Assembly: GCA_002721445.1 (NCBI GenBank)
Contig: PBKN01000010.1
Span: 25,197 to 89,196 of the forward strand
Length of the DNA: 64,000 nt
Direction of reading: 5' to 3'
Origin: Chloroflexota bacterium
GTDB taxonomy: Bacteria > Chloroflexota > Dehalococcoidia > Lucifugimonadales > GCA-002723415
Numbering within the stretch: the stretch's first letter is position 1; every line of letters begins with the position of its first letter. The notes beneath the pieces are model-generated. The model worked only from the letters and a program-made list of their open reading frames with translations. It did not search any database and was not told the DNA's origin. Shown piece after piece: positions 37,615-47,567 of this stretch. The position numbers and the translations under genes were made by a program.

Positions 37615-38481
37615 TTATAAACCAACCCTATTAGACAACGTTCCTATACCTTCTACTATGCCTTCAATTAAGTCACCTGGTTTAATATATATTTCATCAT
37701 CTACTCCATCTGGCAAAGGAACAACTCCTGTACAAATCATATCTCCAGGCTCTAAAGTAGTAAGCCTTGAAATATATTCAATTTGGTGAGGAATATCAAA
37801 AAGCATTCTATTTGTATTCCCGTGCACTCGAACTTCTCCATTAATCTTTGTAGTCAAATCCAAATTATTTGGATCTACAATATCTTCTGCTAATACAATC
37901 CATGGTCCTGCAGGACAAAAGCCATCAAGCCACTTACCATTTAACCATTCAATCCAGTGATTAGGGTCCCTGTCAGGATGTAATTTAAGATCTCTCCCTG
38001 AAAAATCATTCATTATAGTATAACCAAAAATATGATCATAGGCATTACTTAATGAAATGTCTTTTCCTGGCTTACCAATTATTACTCCTAACTCAATCTC
38101 TTCTATAGTATTCAAAGTACTGCTTCCATGTGTATTTGGAATCACTTCATCTGGACCTATTAGCGCAGTTCGTGGCTTAATAAAAAACTGAGGTGATTCA
38201 ATCTCAACATTTACATCCTTTAAACTATTATGAGGATGATAATTTGCAGCTAATGCTAATATTTTCCCTGGATTACCTATAGGAGCTAATAAACGAACTT
38301 CAGAGAGTTTATACTTTCTTATAGAAGTTTTAGCTACTTTCTCTAATGATTCTTTATCTAATAATAATAAAGTTCCTAAATCTCCTCCTGAACTATGAAT
38401 TTCAAAAATGTTATCTTCTTTATCAATAATTCCTACTGCCGGAGCAGTACCTTTTTCATGCAAATAACGAGCGACCCTCAT
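37615..38481 (-). CDS. Fumarylacetoacetate hydrolase (FAH) family protein
   Basis: A 288-residue FAH-family protein. The metal site is visible in EEIELGVIIGKPGKDI and YTIMNDFSGRDLK, followed by WLNGKWLDGFCPAGPWIV, the usual active-site stretch. Members hydrolyse C-C bonds in acylpyruvates or decarboxylate/hydrate oxo-acids; close two-domain forms are 2-hydroxyhepta-2,4-diene-1,7-dioate isomerase-like or ureidoglycolate lyase-like. GGAGG lies before its start. It is 33 bp before nurA on the same strand. Confidence 0.88.
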   Translation of the reverse strand: MRVARYLHEKGTAPAVGIIDKEDNIFEIHSSGGDLGTLLLLDKESLEKVAKTSIRKYKLSEVRLLAPIGNPGKILALAANYHPHNSLKDVNVEIESPQFFIKPRTALIGPDEVIPNTHGSSTLNTIEEIELGVIIGKPGKDISLSNAYDHIFGYTIMNDFSGRDLKLHPDRDPNHWIEWLNGKWLDGFCPAGPWIVLAEDIVDPNNLDLTTKINGEVRVHGNTNRMLFDIPHQIEYISRLTTLEPGDMICTGVVPLPDGVDDEIYIKPGDLIEGIVEGIGTLSNRVGL

Positions 38482-38579
38482 TAACTTCCTCCTTTAAAAT
38501 TAATTGAAGCTATATAAGTTTAGAACTGAAATAAATATATACATTTGTAATTAAATAAACAAGTAACTAATTATTAGTT

Positions 38580-40418
38580 TTACCTAAGAACTCTTATATC
38601 ACCTAATCTTTTAGTTATCTGTTGTTTGTCTAAGTAATCCATTAAGGATAAAGCATATTTACGACTAGTTTTGAATAAATCTCGAACATCAGCAATTGTG
38701 ATCTGCCCGTTTGCTCTTAAAAACCTAGTAACTTCTTTAATCATAAAATTATAAGCAGAATAACTAAATACTATTTTATCACTTACTTTAACTACTAAAT
38801 TTTCATTAATAATTTTATTTAGCAATTCAGGATTTATATCAAAATCACTTGAAGGGGAATACGGGTCAACTTCTAAAAATTTTATGTAATCTTGAATAAT
38901 ATTTTTTTGCCCTTCTGTAATTATTGCCTTATATCCATAACTACAAATTAATCCATTTTGATCAATTATAACTTTAGATGTTGCTAGTAATTTAATAATA
39001 GAATTAAAAAAATCTTGTGTTAAATTCAAAAGGCCTCTTAATGATTCTTTAGAATGGCCATCTCTAAGAGGATATTTTTTGTGCATTAAGGATAAATAAT
39101 CATTCGTTTTTTCAACTAGGTATTTCCACAATGAAGTAGTAAAATGGTATCCATCTATATTTATTATTTTTTTATCTATTATTAATTCATTTAATATGAA
39201 ATTTATATTTGACAACCCGGTTAAATTTTTCAGCTCATCAAATTTAATTGGCTCATTAGATTGAATAAATTCTGAGACAATTTCATTGTCTGAACCAGAT
39301 TCTAAAATTGACAACCTATCAGAAACCTTTAAATCATTTTTTTTATGCCTAGGAACATTAACTTCAAGAACTTGCCCACCACCTAAAGTTATCTGGTTTG
39401 AACGAATTATAAATTTATCTCCTCTAACAAGTGCAACAGGTTTATCAAACTTAATTTGCGCAAAGCTACTTTCTCCTGGCATTATAGAATCTGCAGATAA
39501 CAATCTTAATTTTCCAATAATTTCAAATGTTCCAGAATGAAAATTTATAAACATATTATGCTTTAAAGGCTTAGATATATTAAATAAAGCATATAATTTA
39601 ACATCAACAGCAATAGTAGAAACCAGCCAATCTCCAACGACTAAAACCTCACCTCTTTGATTGATTTGATTGTGGGAAATTCCTGATAAATTTATGGCAA
39701 CTCTTGTCCCTGGAGAAGCAATTTGTAATGACTTTTTATGGGTTTGAATACCTCTTATTCTAGCAGTAAGACCACTCGAAACAAAATTCACTACATCTCC
39801 AATTTTAATATCTCCATCAACTAAAGTGCCTGTAACGACTGCACCAAATCCACTCATGCTAAAAGACCTGTCTATAAAAACTCTTGGACGATCTAAATTA
39901 GTTATTGGTTCAACTTTACTTAACTCTTCTTCTATTATAGATTTTAATAGATTTATTCCATCTAAATTATGAGAAGATACTTGAACAATTGGAGCTTTTT
40001 CTAAAAAAGTACCCTTTGTAACGTCTAAAATATCCCCTTGCACCAACTCTAACCAATTTTTATCAGCTAAATCTGTTTTAGTAATTACAATTATACCGAG
40101 TTTAACCTGAAGCAAATCTAAAATTGAAATATGCTCAATAGTCTGAGGCATTACAGACTCATCTGCAGCTACTACGAGTACAGCTAAATCAATACAACCA
40201 ATTCCCGCAACCATATTATCTATAAATTTTTGATGTCCAGGCACATCAACTATGCTTACTTCATTACCATTTGACAACTTCAACCAAGAAAATCCTAAAT
40301 CTATGGTCATACCTCTAGATTTCTCTTCATTTAACCTGTCAGGATCTATGCCTGTAAGGATACTAACAAGACTAGATTTGCCATGATCAACATGTCCAGA
40401 TGTTCCTATAACATGCAT
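38580..40418 (-). CDS. selB: Selenocysteine-specific translation elongation factor SelB
   Basis: A 612-residue SelB. The GTPase motifs are G1 GHVDHGKS (8-15), G3 DVPGHQ (58-63) and G4 TKTD (113-116). Two EF-Tu-like beta barrels follow, then C-terminal winged-helix domains ending ADVRDLFKTSRKYALSLMDYLDKQQITKRLGDIRVL, which bind the SECIS hairpin. It delivers selenocysteyl-tRNA to UGA codons. No selA, selD or tRNA-Sec is in the window. The 98 bp after its stop hold only a weak 7-1-7 inverted repeat (38565-38579). Confidence 0.95.
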   Translation of the reverse strand: MHVIGTSGHVDHGKSSLVSILTGIDPDRLNEEKSRGMTIDLGFSWLKLSNGNEVSIVDVPGHQKFIDNMVAGIGCIDLAVLVVAADESVMPQTIEHISILDLLQVKLGIIVITKTDLADKNWLELVQGDILDVTKGTFLEKAPIVQVSSHNLDGINLLKSIIEEELSKVEPITNLDRPRVFIDRSFSMSGFGAVVTGTLVDGDIKIGDVVNFVSSGLTARIRGIQTHKKSLQIASPGTRVAINLSGISHNQINQRGEVLVVGDWLVSTIAVDVKLYALFNISKPLKHNMFINFHSGTFEIIGKLRLLSADSIMPGESSFAQIKFDKPVALVRGDKFIIRSNQITLGGGQVLEVNVPRHKKNDLKVSDRLSILESGSDNEIVSEFIQSNEPIKFDELKNLTGLSNINFILNELIIDKKIINIDGYHFTTSLWKYLVEKTNDYLSLMHKKYPLRDGHSKESLRGLLNLTQDFFNSIIKLLATSKVIIDQNGLICSYGYKAIITEGQKNIIQDYIKFLEVDPYSPSSDFDINPELLNKIINENLVVKVSDKIVFSYSAYNFMIKEVTRFLRANGQITIADVRDLFKTSRKYALSLMDYLDKQQITKRLGDIRVLR

Positions 40419-40555
40419 ATTTTTTCCATTAACTAAAAAATTTATAATTACCGACTAGAATAGCATAGAGCAAATTTAGTAACAAATATGCTTCTTCCGA
40501 ATACATAAAAATAGTGTTATCCTAGTTGAAATATTTTAATAACAAGGACTTATAT

Positions 40556-41335
40556 ATGAATATTTTTGAAAAATTCAGATTGAATGGAAAAACCTTATTT
40601 ATTAGTGGAGGGAGTAGAGGATTAGGACGATCTATGGCCTTAGCAATTGCTGATGCTGGTGCTGATGTAATATTGACTGGAAGAGATAAAAATAGTTTAG
40701 AACAAACTGCATCTGAAATAAATCAATTAGGTCAAAATGCATACCCAATACAAGCTGATATGAGCAATCCAATTGAATGCGAGGAAGCATGTAAGAAAGC
40801 ATTAAAAATAAACCCCAATATCAATATACTAATAAACAATATCGGAGGTAGAAGAGAAAACATCCCAACTGAAGAAATGACAATAAATAATTGGCATAAA
40901 TATATGGATCTTAATCTAACACATGCTGTACTTTGTACTAAATTAATAGGTGGGAATATGCTAAATAAAGGCAATGGAGGAAGAATAATTAATATATCTT
41001 CGATTAATGCTTTTCAGTCGATTAGAGGGTTATCAGGCAGACACTATGAAACTGCAAAAGCTGCATTAGTACAGTTTACAAAAGCAACAGCTATAGACTG
41101 GGCACAATATGGTATTACAGTAAATTGCATATGCCCAGGAGTTTTTATGACTGAACCAAATATAAAATGGTCAAAAAAGGAACCCGAGGCAATGAAAAAT
41201 TTCCTATCTAAAATCCCTACACAAACTACTGGCGAGCCTGATGACTTAGGACCTCTTGCAGTATATATATCAAGTGATTCAGCAAAATACATGACAGGCT
41301 CAGTAATTGTTATTGATGGCGGACAAACATGCTAG
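40556..41335 (+). CDS. Short-chain dehydrogenase/reductase (SDR)
   Basis: A 259-residue classical SDR. GGSRGLGRS is the nucleotide-binding loop, NNIGG the core strand motif, the catalytic serine lies in NISSIN and YETAKAAL carries the Tyr/Lys pair. ICPGVFMTE and GSVIVIDGGQ are typical. The upstream ATG at 40526 would add ten residues; AAGGA just before ATG 40556 favours the later start. It probably reduces a ketone or oxidises an alcohol with NAD(P). It stands alone on its strand before tRNA-Gln. Confidence 0.9.
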   Translation: MNIFEKFRLNGKTLFISGGSRGLGRSMALAIADAGADVILTGRDKNSLEQTASEINQLGQNAYPIQADMSNPIECEEACKKALKINPNINILINNIGGRRENIPTEEMTINNWHKYMDLNLTHAVLCTKLIGGNMLNKGNGGRIINISSINAFQSIRGLSGRHYETAKAALVQFTKATAIDWAQYGITVNCICPGVFMTEPNIKWSKKEPEAMKNFLSKIPTQTTGEPDDLGPLAVYISSDSAKYMTGSVIVIDGGQTC

Positions 41336-41345
41336 AAAAAAGTTT

Positions 41346-41416
41346 CTGCCCGGCCTGGGCTCGAACCAGGGATTCCAGCTCCAAAGGCTGGCGTGTTACC
41401 ACTACACCACCGGGCA
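41346..41416 (-). tRNA. tRNA-Gln (anticodon UUG)
   Basis: The reverse complement folds as a 71-nt tRNA. The acceptor stem TGCCCGG pairs with CCGGGCA; the anticodon loop CTTTGGA lies between CCAGC and GCTGG, giving UUG for glutamine; and the T-arm has GGTTCGAGCC. The U1-A72 pair and G73 are glutamine identity features. CCA is not encoded. The flanking 85 bp towards 41501 are AT-rich with no other feature. Confidence 0.95.
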
Positions 41417-41501
41417 ATAATAGAAAGAATTGAACTATAAAATAATATCACATATTTATATTATAAATAAAAGATAAATATAATTATATAAGGGCAATAT
41501 A

Positions 41502-42971
41502 ATGCAAAACACTCTTAAATATGATGTAGTAATAGTAGGCGCAGGAAATGCAGCTCTATGCTCTGCTCTAGCGGCAAAAGATCAAGGAGCTGAAGTTTTA
41601 ATCATTGAAAAATCTCCCCAACCTCATCAAGGAGGTAATTGTCCTTACACTGGCGGTGGATTTAGGTTTGTACACAATGGGTTAAATGACTTATTAACAT
41701 TAATGCCATCAGTTGATAATAAATATAATAATTTAAATATGCAACCGTACACAGCTAATGAGTTTAAAAATCATATGATAGAAGTTACTAGAGGAGACAC
41801 TGATAAAGACCTCATGAATACAATTGTGTCTGAATCAAGGCCAACTATAAATTGGATGACTAATAAAGGAGTCATATGGGAATTACCTTCTTCTAGAATA
41901 AGCTCTTCAATTAATGCTCCTTCCATCATCCCAAACAGCGTTGGATTGTCAGCTTATGAATCAGGTCCAGGCTTAATAAAAATGCTAACCAAATCAGCTA
42001 AGCAAAATGGAATTACAATTTTATATGAAACTGAAATGACAGATTTAGTCCAAAATAAACAAAAAGAAATTTCTTCAATAGTATGCAAAGATTCAAATGG
42101 AACTTACCAGGTTAATACAAGAGCTGTAGTTTTAGCTTGCGGAGGCTTTGAGGCAAATTCCGATATGAGAAAAAAATACCTTGGCGAAGGTTGGGAAAAT
42201 GCTAAAGTTAGAGGTTCAAAATTTAATACTGGTGACGGCCATAGACTAGCTATAAAACTTGGAGCACAACCAACAGGACAGTGGTCTGGATGCCATGCAA
42301 CTCCTATTGATATAAATGCGCCAGCAACAGGTAATCAAGGGATTACTGAAAGAATGCCCCGAAGATCGTACCCTCTAGGCATTACTGTAAATATAAATTC
42401 TGAACGTTTTATAGATGAGGGAGAAGGTTTCGCAGAACAAACTTTTGTAAAAATGGGATCCCGTATTTTAAGTCAAGATAAAAGTATAGCTTTCCAAATT
42501 TTTGATTCTAAATCTTTTAACCTTTTAGAACCTAGATACAATAATTCAAAGCCAGCAATTTCTGGAAATTTAAATGACCTAGCTAAAAAGTTAGATATAC
42601 CTGAGTCTAAATTTATAAAAACGATAACGAAGTTTAACAAAGCAGCATCTGATGGAAACTACTCCCCTAAAAAACTAGATGGGATATCAACTAATAATCT
42701 TACAATTCCAAAATCTAATTGGGGAATAAAAATAGATACTCCTCCTTTTTATGGTTATTGCGTAACTGGAGGAATAACATATACTTACGGTGGCCCCAAA
42801 ATAGATACAAAAGCTAGGGTGTTAGATCAAAACAATGATCCAATCACTGGCCTATATGCTGCTGGAGAAATAGTTGGAGGAATACTATTTCACAACAGCT
42901 TAAGAGGAGCAGGGTTAATGCATGGTTCTGTATTTGGTAAAATTGCAGGAACAAATGCTGCTATTCTCTGA
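41502..42971 (+). CDS. FAD-dependent dehydrogenase, tricarballylate dehydrogenase (TcuA)-like
   Basis: A 489-residue flavoprotein of the succinate dehydrogenase / fumarate reductase flavoprotein family. IVGAGNAALCSALAAK is the FAD motif, followed by GGNCPYTGGGFR typical of tricarballylate dehydrogenase and related FAD_binding_2 enzymes. GGITYTYGGPKIDTKARVLD and AAGEIVGG with LRGAGLMHGSVFGKIAG form the C-terminal FAD region. It likely oxidises or reduces a C=C bond next to a carboxylate. AAGGG lies before the ATG. Convergent with the aminotransferase 13 bp downstream. Confidence 0.85.
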   Translation: MQNTLKYDVVIVGAGNAALCSALAAKDQGAEVLIIEKSPQPHQGGNCPYTGGGFRFVHNGLNDLLTLMPSVDNKYNNLNMQPYTANEFKNHMIEVTRGDTDKDLMNTIVSESRPTINWMTNKGVIWELPSSRISSSINAPSIIPNSVGLSAYESGPGLIKMLTKSAKQNGITILYETEMTDLVQNKQKEISSIVCKDSNGTYQVNTRAVVLACGGFEANSDMRKKYLGEGWENAKVRGSKFNTGDGHRLAIKLGAQPTGQWSGCHATPIDINAPATGNQGITERMPRRSYPLGITVNINSERFIDEGEGFAEQTFVKMGSRILSQDKSIAFQIFDSKSFNLLEPRYNNSKPAISGNLNDLAKKLDIPESKFIKTITKFNKAASDGNYSPKKLDGISTNNLTIPKSNWGIKIDTPPFYGYCVTGGITYTYGGPKIDTKARVLDQNNDPITGLYAAGEIVGGILFHNSLRGAGLMHGSVFGKIAGTNAAIL

Positions 42972-42984
42972 TAAATTAATATTA

Positions 42985-44328
42985 CTAAATCAATCCTGCA
43001 TCACGAATTTCTGTTAAAGATTTTTCATAAGCTAAAACTGTATCTTTGATATCTTGATCAGAATGCTCCTGACCAACAATTAACCTTGTCCCATTGCTCA
43101 TAGGGTCTACACCTTCATTTAATAAAGCTAAATGCAATTGAGAATTTCGTTCTGAATGATTAATTATATTCCATTGCGAATCAGTCAATTCAAAAGAAGC
43201 TCCATCATCTTCAACTTCAAAATCAACTCCAAGCCTAACAAATAATAAAGAACCATGACCGGTAACTTTACCAGGAATCTCCATTTTGCCAAGTAGTTCA
43301 TTCATTTCTTTTTTTAACTTACCGGCTGCTTGGTCTGCTTTATCATTAACATTAGTATCTCTCACTAATTCTAATGCCTTTGCTCCAGCAGCAGCGGATA
43401 CTGGATTAGCGTTAAAAGTACCTGGATGGCTAACTCTTTCATTTTGGTTAAAATCAGCGTCATTTTGAAACTCTATTAAATTGATCAATTCAGATTTACC
43501 TGCCACAGCCCCACCAGGCATGCCTCCTCCTAAAATTTTCGCCAATGTAGTAATATCAGGTATTACATCAAATTTCTTAGATGCGCCACCTTTTGAAATC
43601 CTAAAACCTGTAACTACTTCATCCATATGAAAAACAACACCTGTTTTGTCTGTAAGATCTCTCAGTTGATGTAAAAAACTAGGAGGAATCGGATGTAATC
43701 CCATATGAGACCCAGTTGGCTCAATCATAACGGCAGCTATATCATTTTCTTTTATCGTTTTTTCTACTAAATCAATGTTATTCGGTGGCAAAACTATCAT
43801 AGTATCCAAAGTCTCCTGAGGAATTCCTCCTAAGCCTGATCCACCAGCCATAGCATAATCACTCCAACCATGGAAATGATCATCAAATTTTATAATCTTT
43901 GTTCTACCAGTAAAAGCACGAGCTAACCTCATAGCCATCATCACAGCCTCCGTGCCAGAACTTTGAAACCTAACTTTTTCTGCACAAGGAACTAGTTCTC
44001 TAACTAATTGACCCCATTTAATCTCCATATCGGTAGAAGATCCCATTTGAGTCCCTAGATTCATAGCATCATGAACAGATTTAACAATATCTGGATGTGA
44101 GTGTCCTAATATCATTGAGCCATGACCTGTTTTATAATCAATTATTTTGTTACCTTCCACATCCCATTTATGTGACCCTTTAGCTTGCGTAACATATAAA
44201 GGAAAGGGTGAGAGACGTCTAGCATCATGAGTCACACCATTAGGAAAAAGATGTTTAGAAATATTATATCTAGACAACGACTCGGGATGTTCATCAATAT
44301 ATCTTTGTTCAATTTTTGTTTTAGACAT
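42985..44328 (-). CDS. Class III aminotransferase, glutamate-1-semialdehyde aminomutase-like (copy 2)
   Basis: A 447-residue PLP enzyme with SSGTEAVMMAMRLARAFTG, FDDHFHGWSDYAM, HMDEVVTGFRISKGG and TLAKILGGGMPGG carrying the Schiff-base lysine. The family contains HemL but also many catabolic transaminases. Copy 1 lies at 32170-33468 and is clearly different, so at least one is not HemL. No other heme genes are in the window. It ends convergent with the TcuA-like gene and is divergent from the threonine synthase gene 126 bp away. Confidence 0.88.
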   Translation of the reverse strand: MSKTKIEQRYIDEHPESLSRYNISKHLFPNGVTHDARRLSPFPLYVTQAKGSHKWDVEGNKIIDYKTGHGSMILGHSHPDIVKSVHDAMNLGTQMGSSTDMEIKWGQLVRELVPCAEKVRFQSSGTEAVMMAMRLARAFTGRTKIIKFDDHFHGWSDYAMAGGSGLGGIPQETLDTMIVLPPNNIDLVEKTIKENDIAAVMIEPTGSHMGLHPIPPSFLHQLRDLTDKTGVVFHMDEVVTGFRISKGGASKKFDVIPDITTLAKILGGGMPGGAVAGKSELINLIEFQNDADFNQNERVSHPGTFNANPVSAAAGAKALELVRDTNVNDKADQAAGKLKKEMNELLGKMEIPGKVTGHGSLLFVRLGVDFEVEDDGASFELTDSQWNIINHSERNSQLHLALLNEGVDPMSNGTRLIVGQEHSDQDIKDTVLAYEKSLTEIRDAGLI

Positions 44329-44454
44329 AATAACCTTTCATTTTGTAGATTCTTTAAATAAATATTTCTACTAAATTTAATATGAATAAGTTTAACTTTA
44401 TATAACTTTATTGTAAACTTCTGTAAATAAATATTAGACAGGGAAAACAATAAA

Positions 44455-45627
44455 ATGAGATCTTTTTTAACACATCTAGAATGTACATACTGTAAAACAA
44501 TTTTTTCAATTGAAAAACCACTTAGGACTTGCAGTAAATGCTCAAAAGTATTGTATCCAAGGTATGATATAGAAAATGCAAAAAAAGAGATTACCCCAGC
44601 TAAAATATCTACTAGAACTCCAAATATGTGGAGATATTTTGAAATGCTCCCAATTATAAATCCAGATAACATAATCACGCTTGGCGAAGGTTTTACCCCA
44701 ATATTGCCAATAAACAATTTAGGTAGACAGTTAGAATGTTCTAACTTATTTATTAAAGATGAAGGGATAAACCCAACTTCTTCTTTTAAAGCCAGAGGGT
44801 TATCAGCTGCTGTTTCTAAAGCAAAGGAATTTGGAATAACAAAATTCACCATCCCTTCTGCAGGAAATGCTGCAGGAGCTCTCGCTGCTTACTGTGCAAG
44901 AGGAGGAATGAAATCAAATATTTTTATGCCAAAAGACACCCCTATCGCAAATATAAAAGAAGTATCAATAATTGGATCAGATCTAACATTAATTGATGGA
45001 TTAATTAATGATGCTGGTAAATTATCACAAGAAAAAGCAGAAAAAGAAAACTTGTTTGATGTATCTACATTAAAAGAGCCCTATAGAGTCGAAGGGAAAA
45101 AAACTATGGGTTATGAAATCGCCGAACAAATGAATTGGAAATTACCTGATTCAATTATTTATCCTACCGGAGGAGGCACAGGAATAGTAGGAATGTGGAA
45201 AGCTTTTGACGAGTTAGAACAATTAGGCTGGATAGACAGTAAAAGACCAAAAATGTTTTGTGTTCAATCCAGCGGGTGTGCTCCAATTGTTAAGGCCTTT
45301 CTTGAAAAAACTGAATTTGCTGAACCCTGGAAAAATGCCAAAACTATCGCATCTGGATTAAGAGTCCCTGTAGCTATTGGTGATTATTTAATTTTAGATG
45401 CACTAAGATCAAGTAATGGAGGAGCAGTTGCAGTCGAAGATGAAGATATTTTATTAGAAACAAAACTTATTGCTAAACTAGAAGGAATGTTTATATGCCC
45501 TGAAGGTGGAGCGACAATTAAAGGGCTAAAGATTTTACTAGATAAAGGGCAAATATCTACAGATGAAAATATACTTCTTCTAAATACAGGGACTGGATTA
45601 AAATATCTAGATATCTTTAAGGATTGA
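44455..45627 (+). CDS. thrC: Threonine synthase-like PLP enzyme
   Basis: A 390-residue fold-type II PLP enzyme. An N-terminal zinc-ribbon (C10, C13, C26, C29) precedes the catalytic domain. The PLP lysine is K112 in PTSSFKARG, and SAGNAAGALAAYCARGG and PTGGGTGIVGMWKAF are the cofactor-binding loops of threonine synthase, which converts O-phosphohomoserine to threonine. Length suits the short bacterial/archaeal type. Related dehydratases and cysteate synthase share the fold. It overlaps the convergent NHL gene by 21 bp. Confidence 0.85.
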   Translation: MRSFLTHLECTYCKTIFSIEKPLRTCSKCSKVLYPRYDIENAKKEITPAKISTRTPNMWRYFEMLPIINPDNIITLGEGFTPILPINNLGRQLECSNLFIKDEGINPTSSFKARGLSAAVSKAKEFGITKFTIPSAGNAAGALAAYCARGGMKSNIFMPKDTPIANIKEVSIIGSDLTLIDGLINDAGKLSQEKAEKENLFDVSTLKEPYRVEGKKTMGYEIAEQMNWKLPDSIIYPTGGGTGIVGMWKAFDELEQLGWIDSKRPKMFCVQSSGCAPIVKAFLEKTEFAEPWKNAKTIASGLRVPVAIGDYLILDALRSSNGGAVAVEDEDILLETKLIAKLEGMFICPEGGATIKGLKILLDKGQISTDENILLLNTGTGLKYLDIFKD

Positions 45628-46635
45628 ATAAACTTGTAATCTATGTCTATTAGTTTCTACAACATATAAATAACCTTGATTATCAATTTTTATAGAAATT
45701 GGACCCCAAAAATACTTTTCTATTCTAGACGAAGCTTCATATGCAGTTTTAACATTTGAGTCTAATACTGGATCCAAATCAGATTGATTTCTAAATTTTT
45801 TCTGATCTAAATTGGCATCAAGGAATTCTTCGGCCCATATAGATAAACTGCCTTCCCCTTTAAGTTCTTGGATTAATTTCCCTTTTGAATTTAATACTTT
45901 TACCCTTTCGTTACCCCAATCAGCTACATATAAATATCCATCATCATCCATTACGGCAGATGAGGGTCTATTGAAAATATTAAGTTTATCAGAATCAGGA
46001 TATGAATTTAATATTTTTCCTTCTGAGGAAAATTTCTGAATTCTATTATTCCTCCAATCAGAAACTATTACTTCTCCTATATTATTGACAGATATACCCC
46101 AAGGAAGATTGAATTGCCCTAAATCATTACCTTTTTGACCCCAACTAGATATAAATTCACCTTTATCAGTAAACCTCTGTATCCTATTGTTTAAATGGTC
46201 TACAACAAGTAGATTTCCTTCAATATCAAAGGCTATACCTGAAGGCCCATTTAACTTACCTTCAGAATTTCCTTTCTCACCCCAACAAAATATAAATTTT
46301 CCTGACTTATCAAAAACTGATATGCGATTATTATATTCATCTGCAAGAAACAATCTATCTTCAGAATCAAAAACTATTGAAGTTGGCCATATAAACTGTC
46401 CTTTACCAGTACCATATTCACCAAAATCCCCAAAATATTCACTATCCATATTACATATACCAATCCGGATACCTTCAGTTTGGTCAGGATTAGTTCTGCT
46501 AAGAACATAAATTCTTTGTGTGCTATCAATAGCTATGTCCACAGGGTTACTAAATCCCCTGCCTTCCATAGCAACTAAGCCTATTGTATTAAAATAATTT
46601 AACTTACTTTTTATATCACCCATAGCATTATCCAT
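45607..46635 (-). CDS. NHL-repeat beta-propeller protein
   Basis: A 342-residue protein of about six NHL blades, seen as repeated GxxPxGIxVD--G-lYVaD--NnRIqkF and WGxxGxxxGqF patterns (GTGKGQFIWPTSIVFDSEDRLFLADEYNNRISVFDKSGKF; GNDLGQFNLPWGISV and others). Such propellers bind proteins or ligands, and some are lyases or glycosidases. No signal peptide or lipobox, so it is probably cytoplasmic. It lies 9 bp after the hydroxyisobutyrate-type dehydrogenase on the same strand and overlaps the thrC-like gene at its 3' end. Confidence 0.87.
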   Translation of the reverse strand: MDNAMGDIKSKLNYFNTIGLVAMEGRGFSNPVDIAIDSTQRIYVLSRTNPDQTEGIRIGICNMDSEYFGDFGEYGTGKGQFIWPTSIVFDSEDRLFLADEYNNRISVFDKSGKFIFCWGEKGNSEGKLNGPSGIAFDIEGNLLVVDHLNNRIQRFTDKGEFISSWGQKGNDLGQFNLPWGISVNNIGEVIVSDWRNNRIQKFSSEGKILNSYPDSDKLNIFNRPSSAVMDDDGYLYVADWGNERVKVLNSKGKLIQELKGEGSLSIWAEEFLDANLDQKKFRNQSDLDPVLDSNVKTAYEASSRIEKYFWGPISIKIDNQGYLYVVETNRHRLQVYSILKDI

Positions 46636-46644
46636 TTCTAATAA

Positions 46645-47550
46645 TCATTTTTGATTATTATTGTGTCTTAATAAAACTCCAGATTTTTCTTCCTGTAATG
46701 TTAAAAAAATAGAACTATCCATGTCACTCCAACCTTTTTCTACTGCTTTCAGCATATCAATTTGACATGTCTCTGCCATTGAAAAATCCATTCCTAAAGA
46801 AGCAGCTAATTCTATAGCTAAATTTAAATCTTTATTAGCTAATTTAAGAGAAAATCGAGGCTCAAAATCACCTTTAAACAAAGTCTCTGGCAACCTAACT
46901 TGCAAATCAAAATTTTTACCTAAAGCACTTTTCTGAAATACTTCTATAACTACAGAAGGATCTAATCCTGCTTTAACAGCTACATTTAAACATTGAATTG
47001 TGGCTAAACTTAAAGAAAAATTTGCACAATTATGCATTAATTTACAAATATTACCTGATCCCACAGCACCAACATGTAATACTGTTTTACCCATAGCATC
47101 AAGAACTGGACGAGCATTATTTAATATGCTCAAATCGCCCCCCACAAGTAGTGTTAAATCTCGAGTTTTAGCACCCTCTACTCCTCCACTTACTGGAGCA
47201 TCTAAAACTCCTACTCCTTTATTATTTAATTGGATTGCAATATCTTTAATTACTTCAATTGAATTCGTAGTATGATCAATAAATATAGTCCCAGGCTTTA
47301 TACTATTAATTATTCCATTCTCTCCAAAAACAACTTCTTTAGCTTCCATTGGGCCAGGCAGACAGGCGCAAATCACATCAACTTTTTCAGATAAATCTTT
47401 AGGTGAATTTGCCCATACAGCCCCTCTATCAATCAAAAATTCTGCAGCTGAAAAATTAATGTCATTTACATATAAATCAAATCCTTTATTAATTAATTGT
47501 AAAGCCATTGGAGTACCAATATTACCAGTTCCTATAAATCCAACTTGCAT
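46645..47550 (-). CDS. 3-hydroxyisobutyrate dehydrogenase family oxidoreductase
   Basis: A 301-residue NAD(P)-dependent beta-hydroxyacid dehydrogenase. GFIGTGNIGTPMALQL is the Rossmann motif, DAPVSGGVEGAKTRDL the substrate-binding loop and GSGNICKLMHNC carries the catalytic lysine. Relatives oxidise 3-hydroxyisobutyrate, tartronate semialdehyde reductase substrates or 2-hydroxy-3-oxopropionate. It lies 17 bp after the DUF1800 gene. Substrate cannot be fixed from sequence. Confidence 0.9.
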   Translation of the reverse strand: MQVGFIGTGNIGTPMALQLINKGFDLYVNDINFSAAEFLIDRGAVWANSPKDLSEKVDVICACLPGPMEAKEVVFGENGIINSIKPGTIFIDHTTNSIEVIKDIAIQLNNKGVGVLDAPVSGGVEGAKTRDLTLLVGGDLSILNNARPVLDAMGKTVLHVGAVGSGNICKLMHNCANFSLSLATIQCLNVAVKAGLDPSVVIEVFQKSALGKNFDLQVRLPETLFKGDFEPRFSLKLANKDLNLAIELAASLGMDFSMAETCQIDMLKAVEKGWSDMDSSIFLTLQEEKSGVLLRHNNNQK

Positions 47551-47567
47551 ATTTATACTCTCAATAC

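Noticed and set aside
38565..38579. 7-1-7 inverted repeat just after selB as a terminator
   Set aside because: The stem is AT-rich and is not followed by a run of T on the minus strand.
41346..41416. Possible tRNA-Trp on the plus strand (CCA in the same loop)
   Set aside because: On the plus strand the loop would have C instead of U at position 33 and no T-loop in place; the minus strand reads as a proper tRNA-Gln.
44232..44852. 206-codon open frame on the minus strand upstream of the aminotransferase
   Set aside because: It overlaps the start of the aminotransferase and the N-terminal part of the threonine synthase gene, and its translation is low-complexity without motifs.
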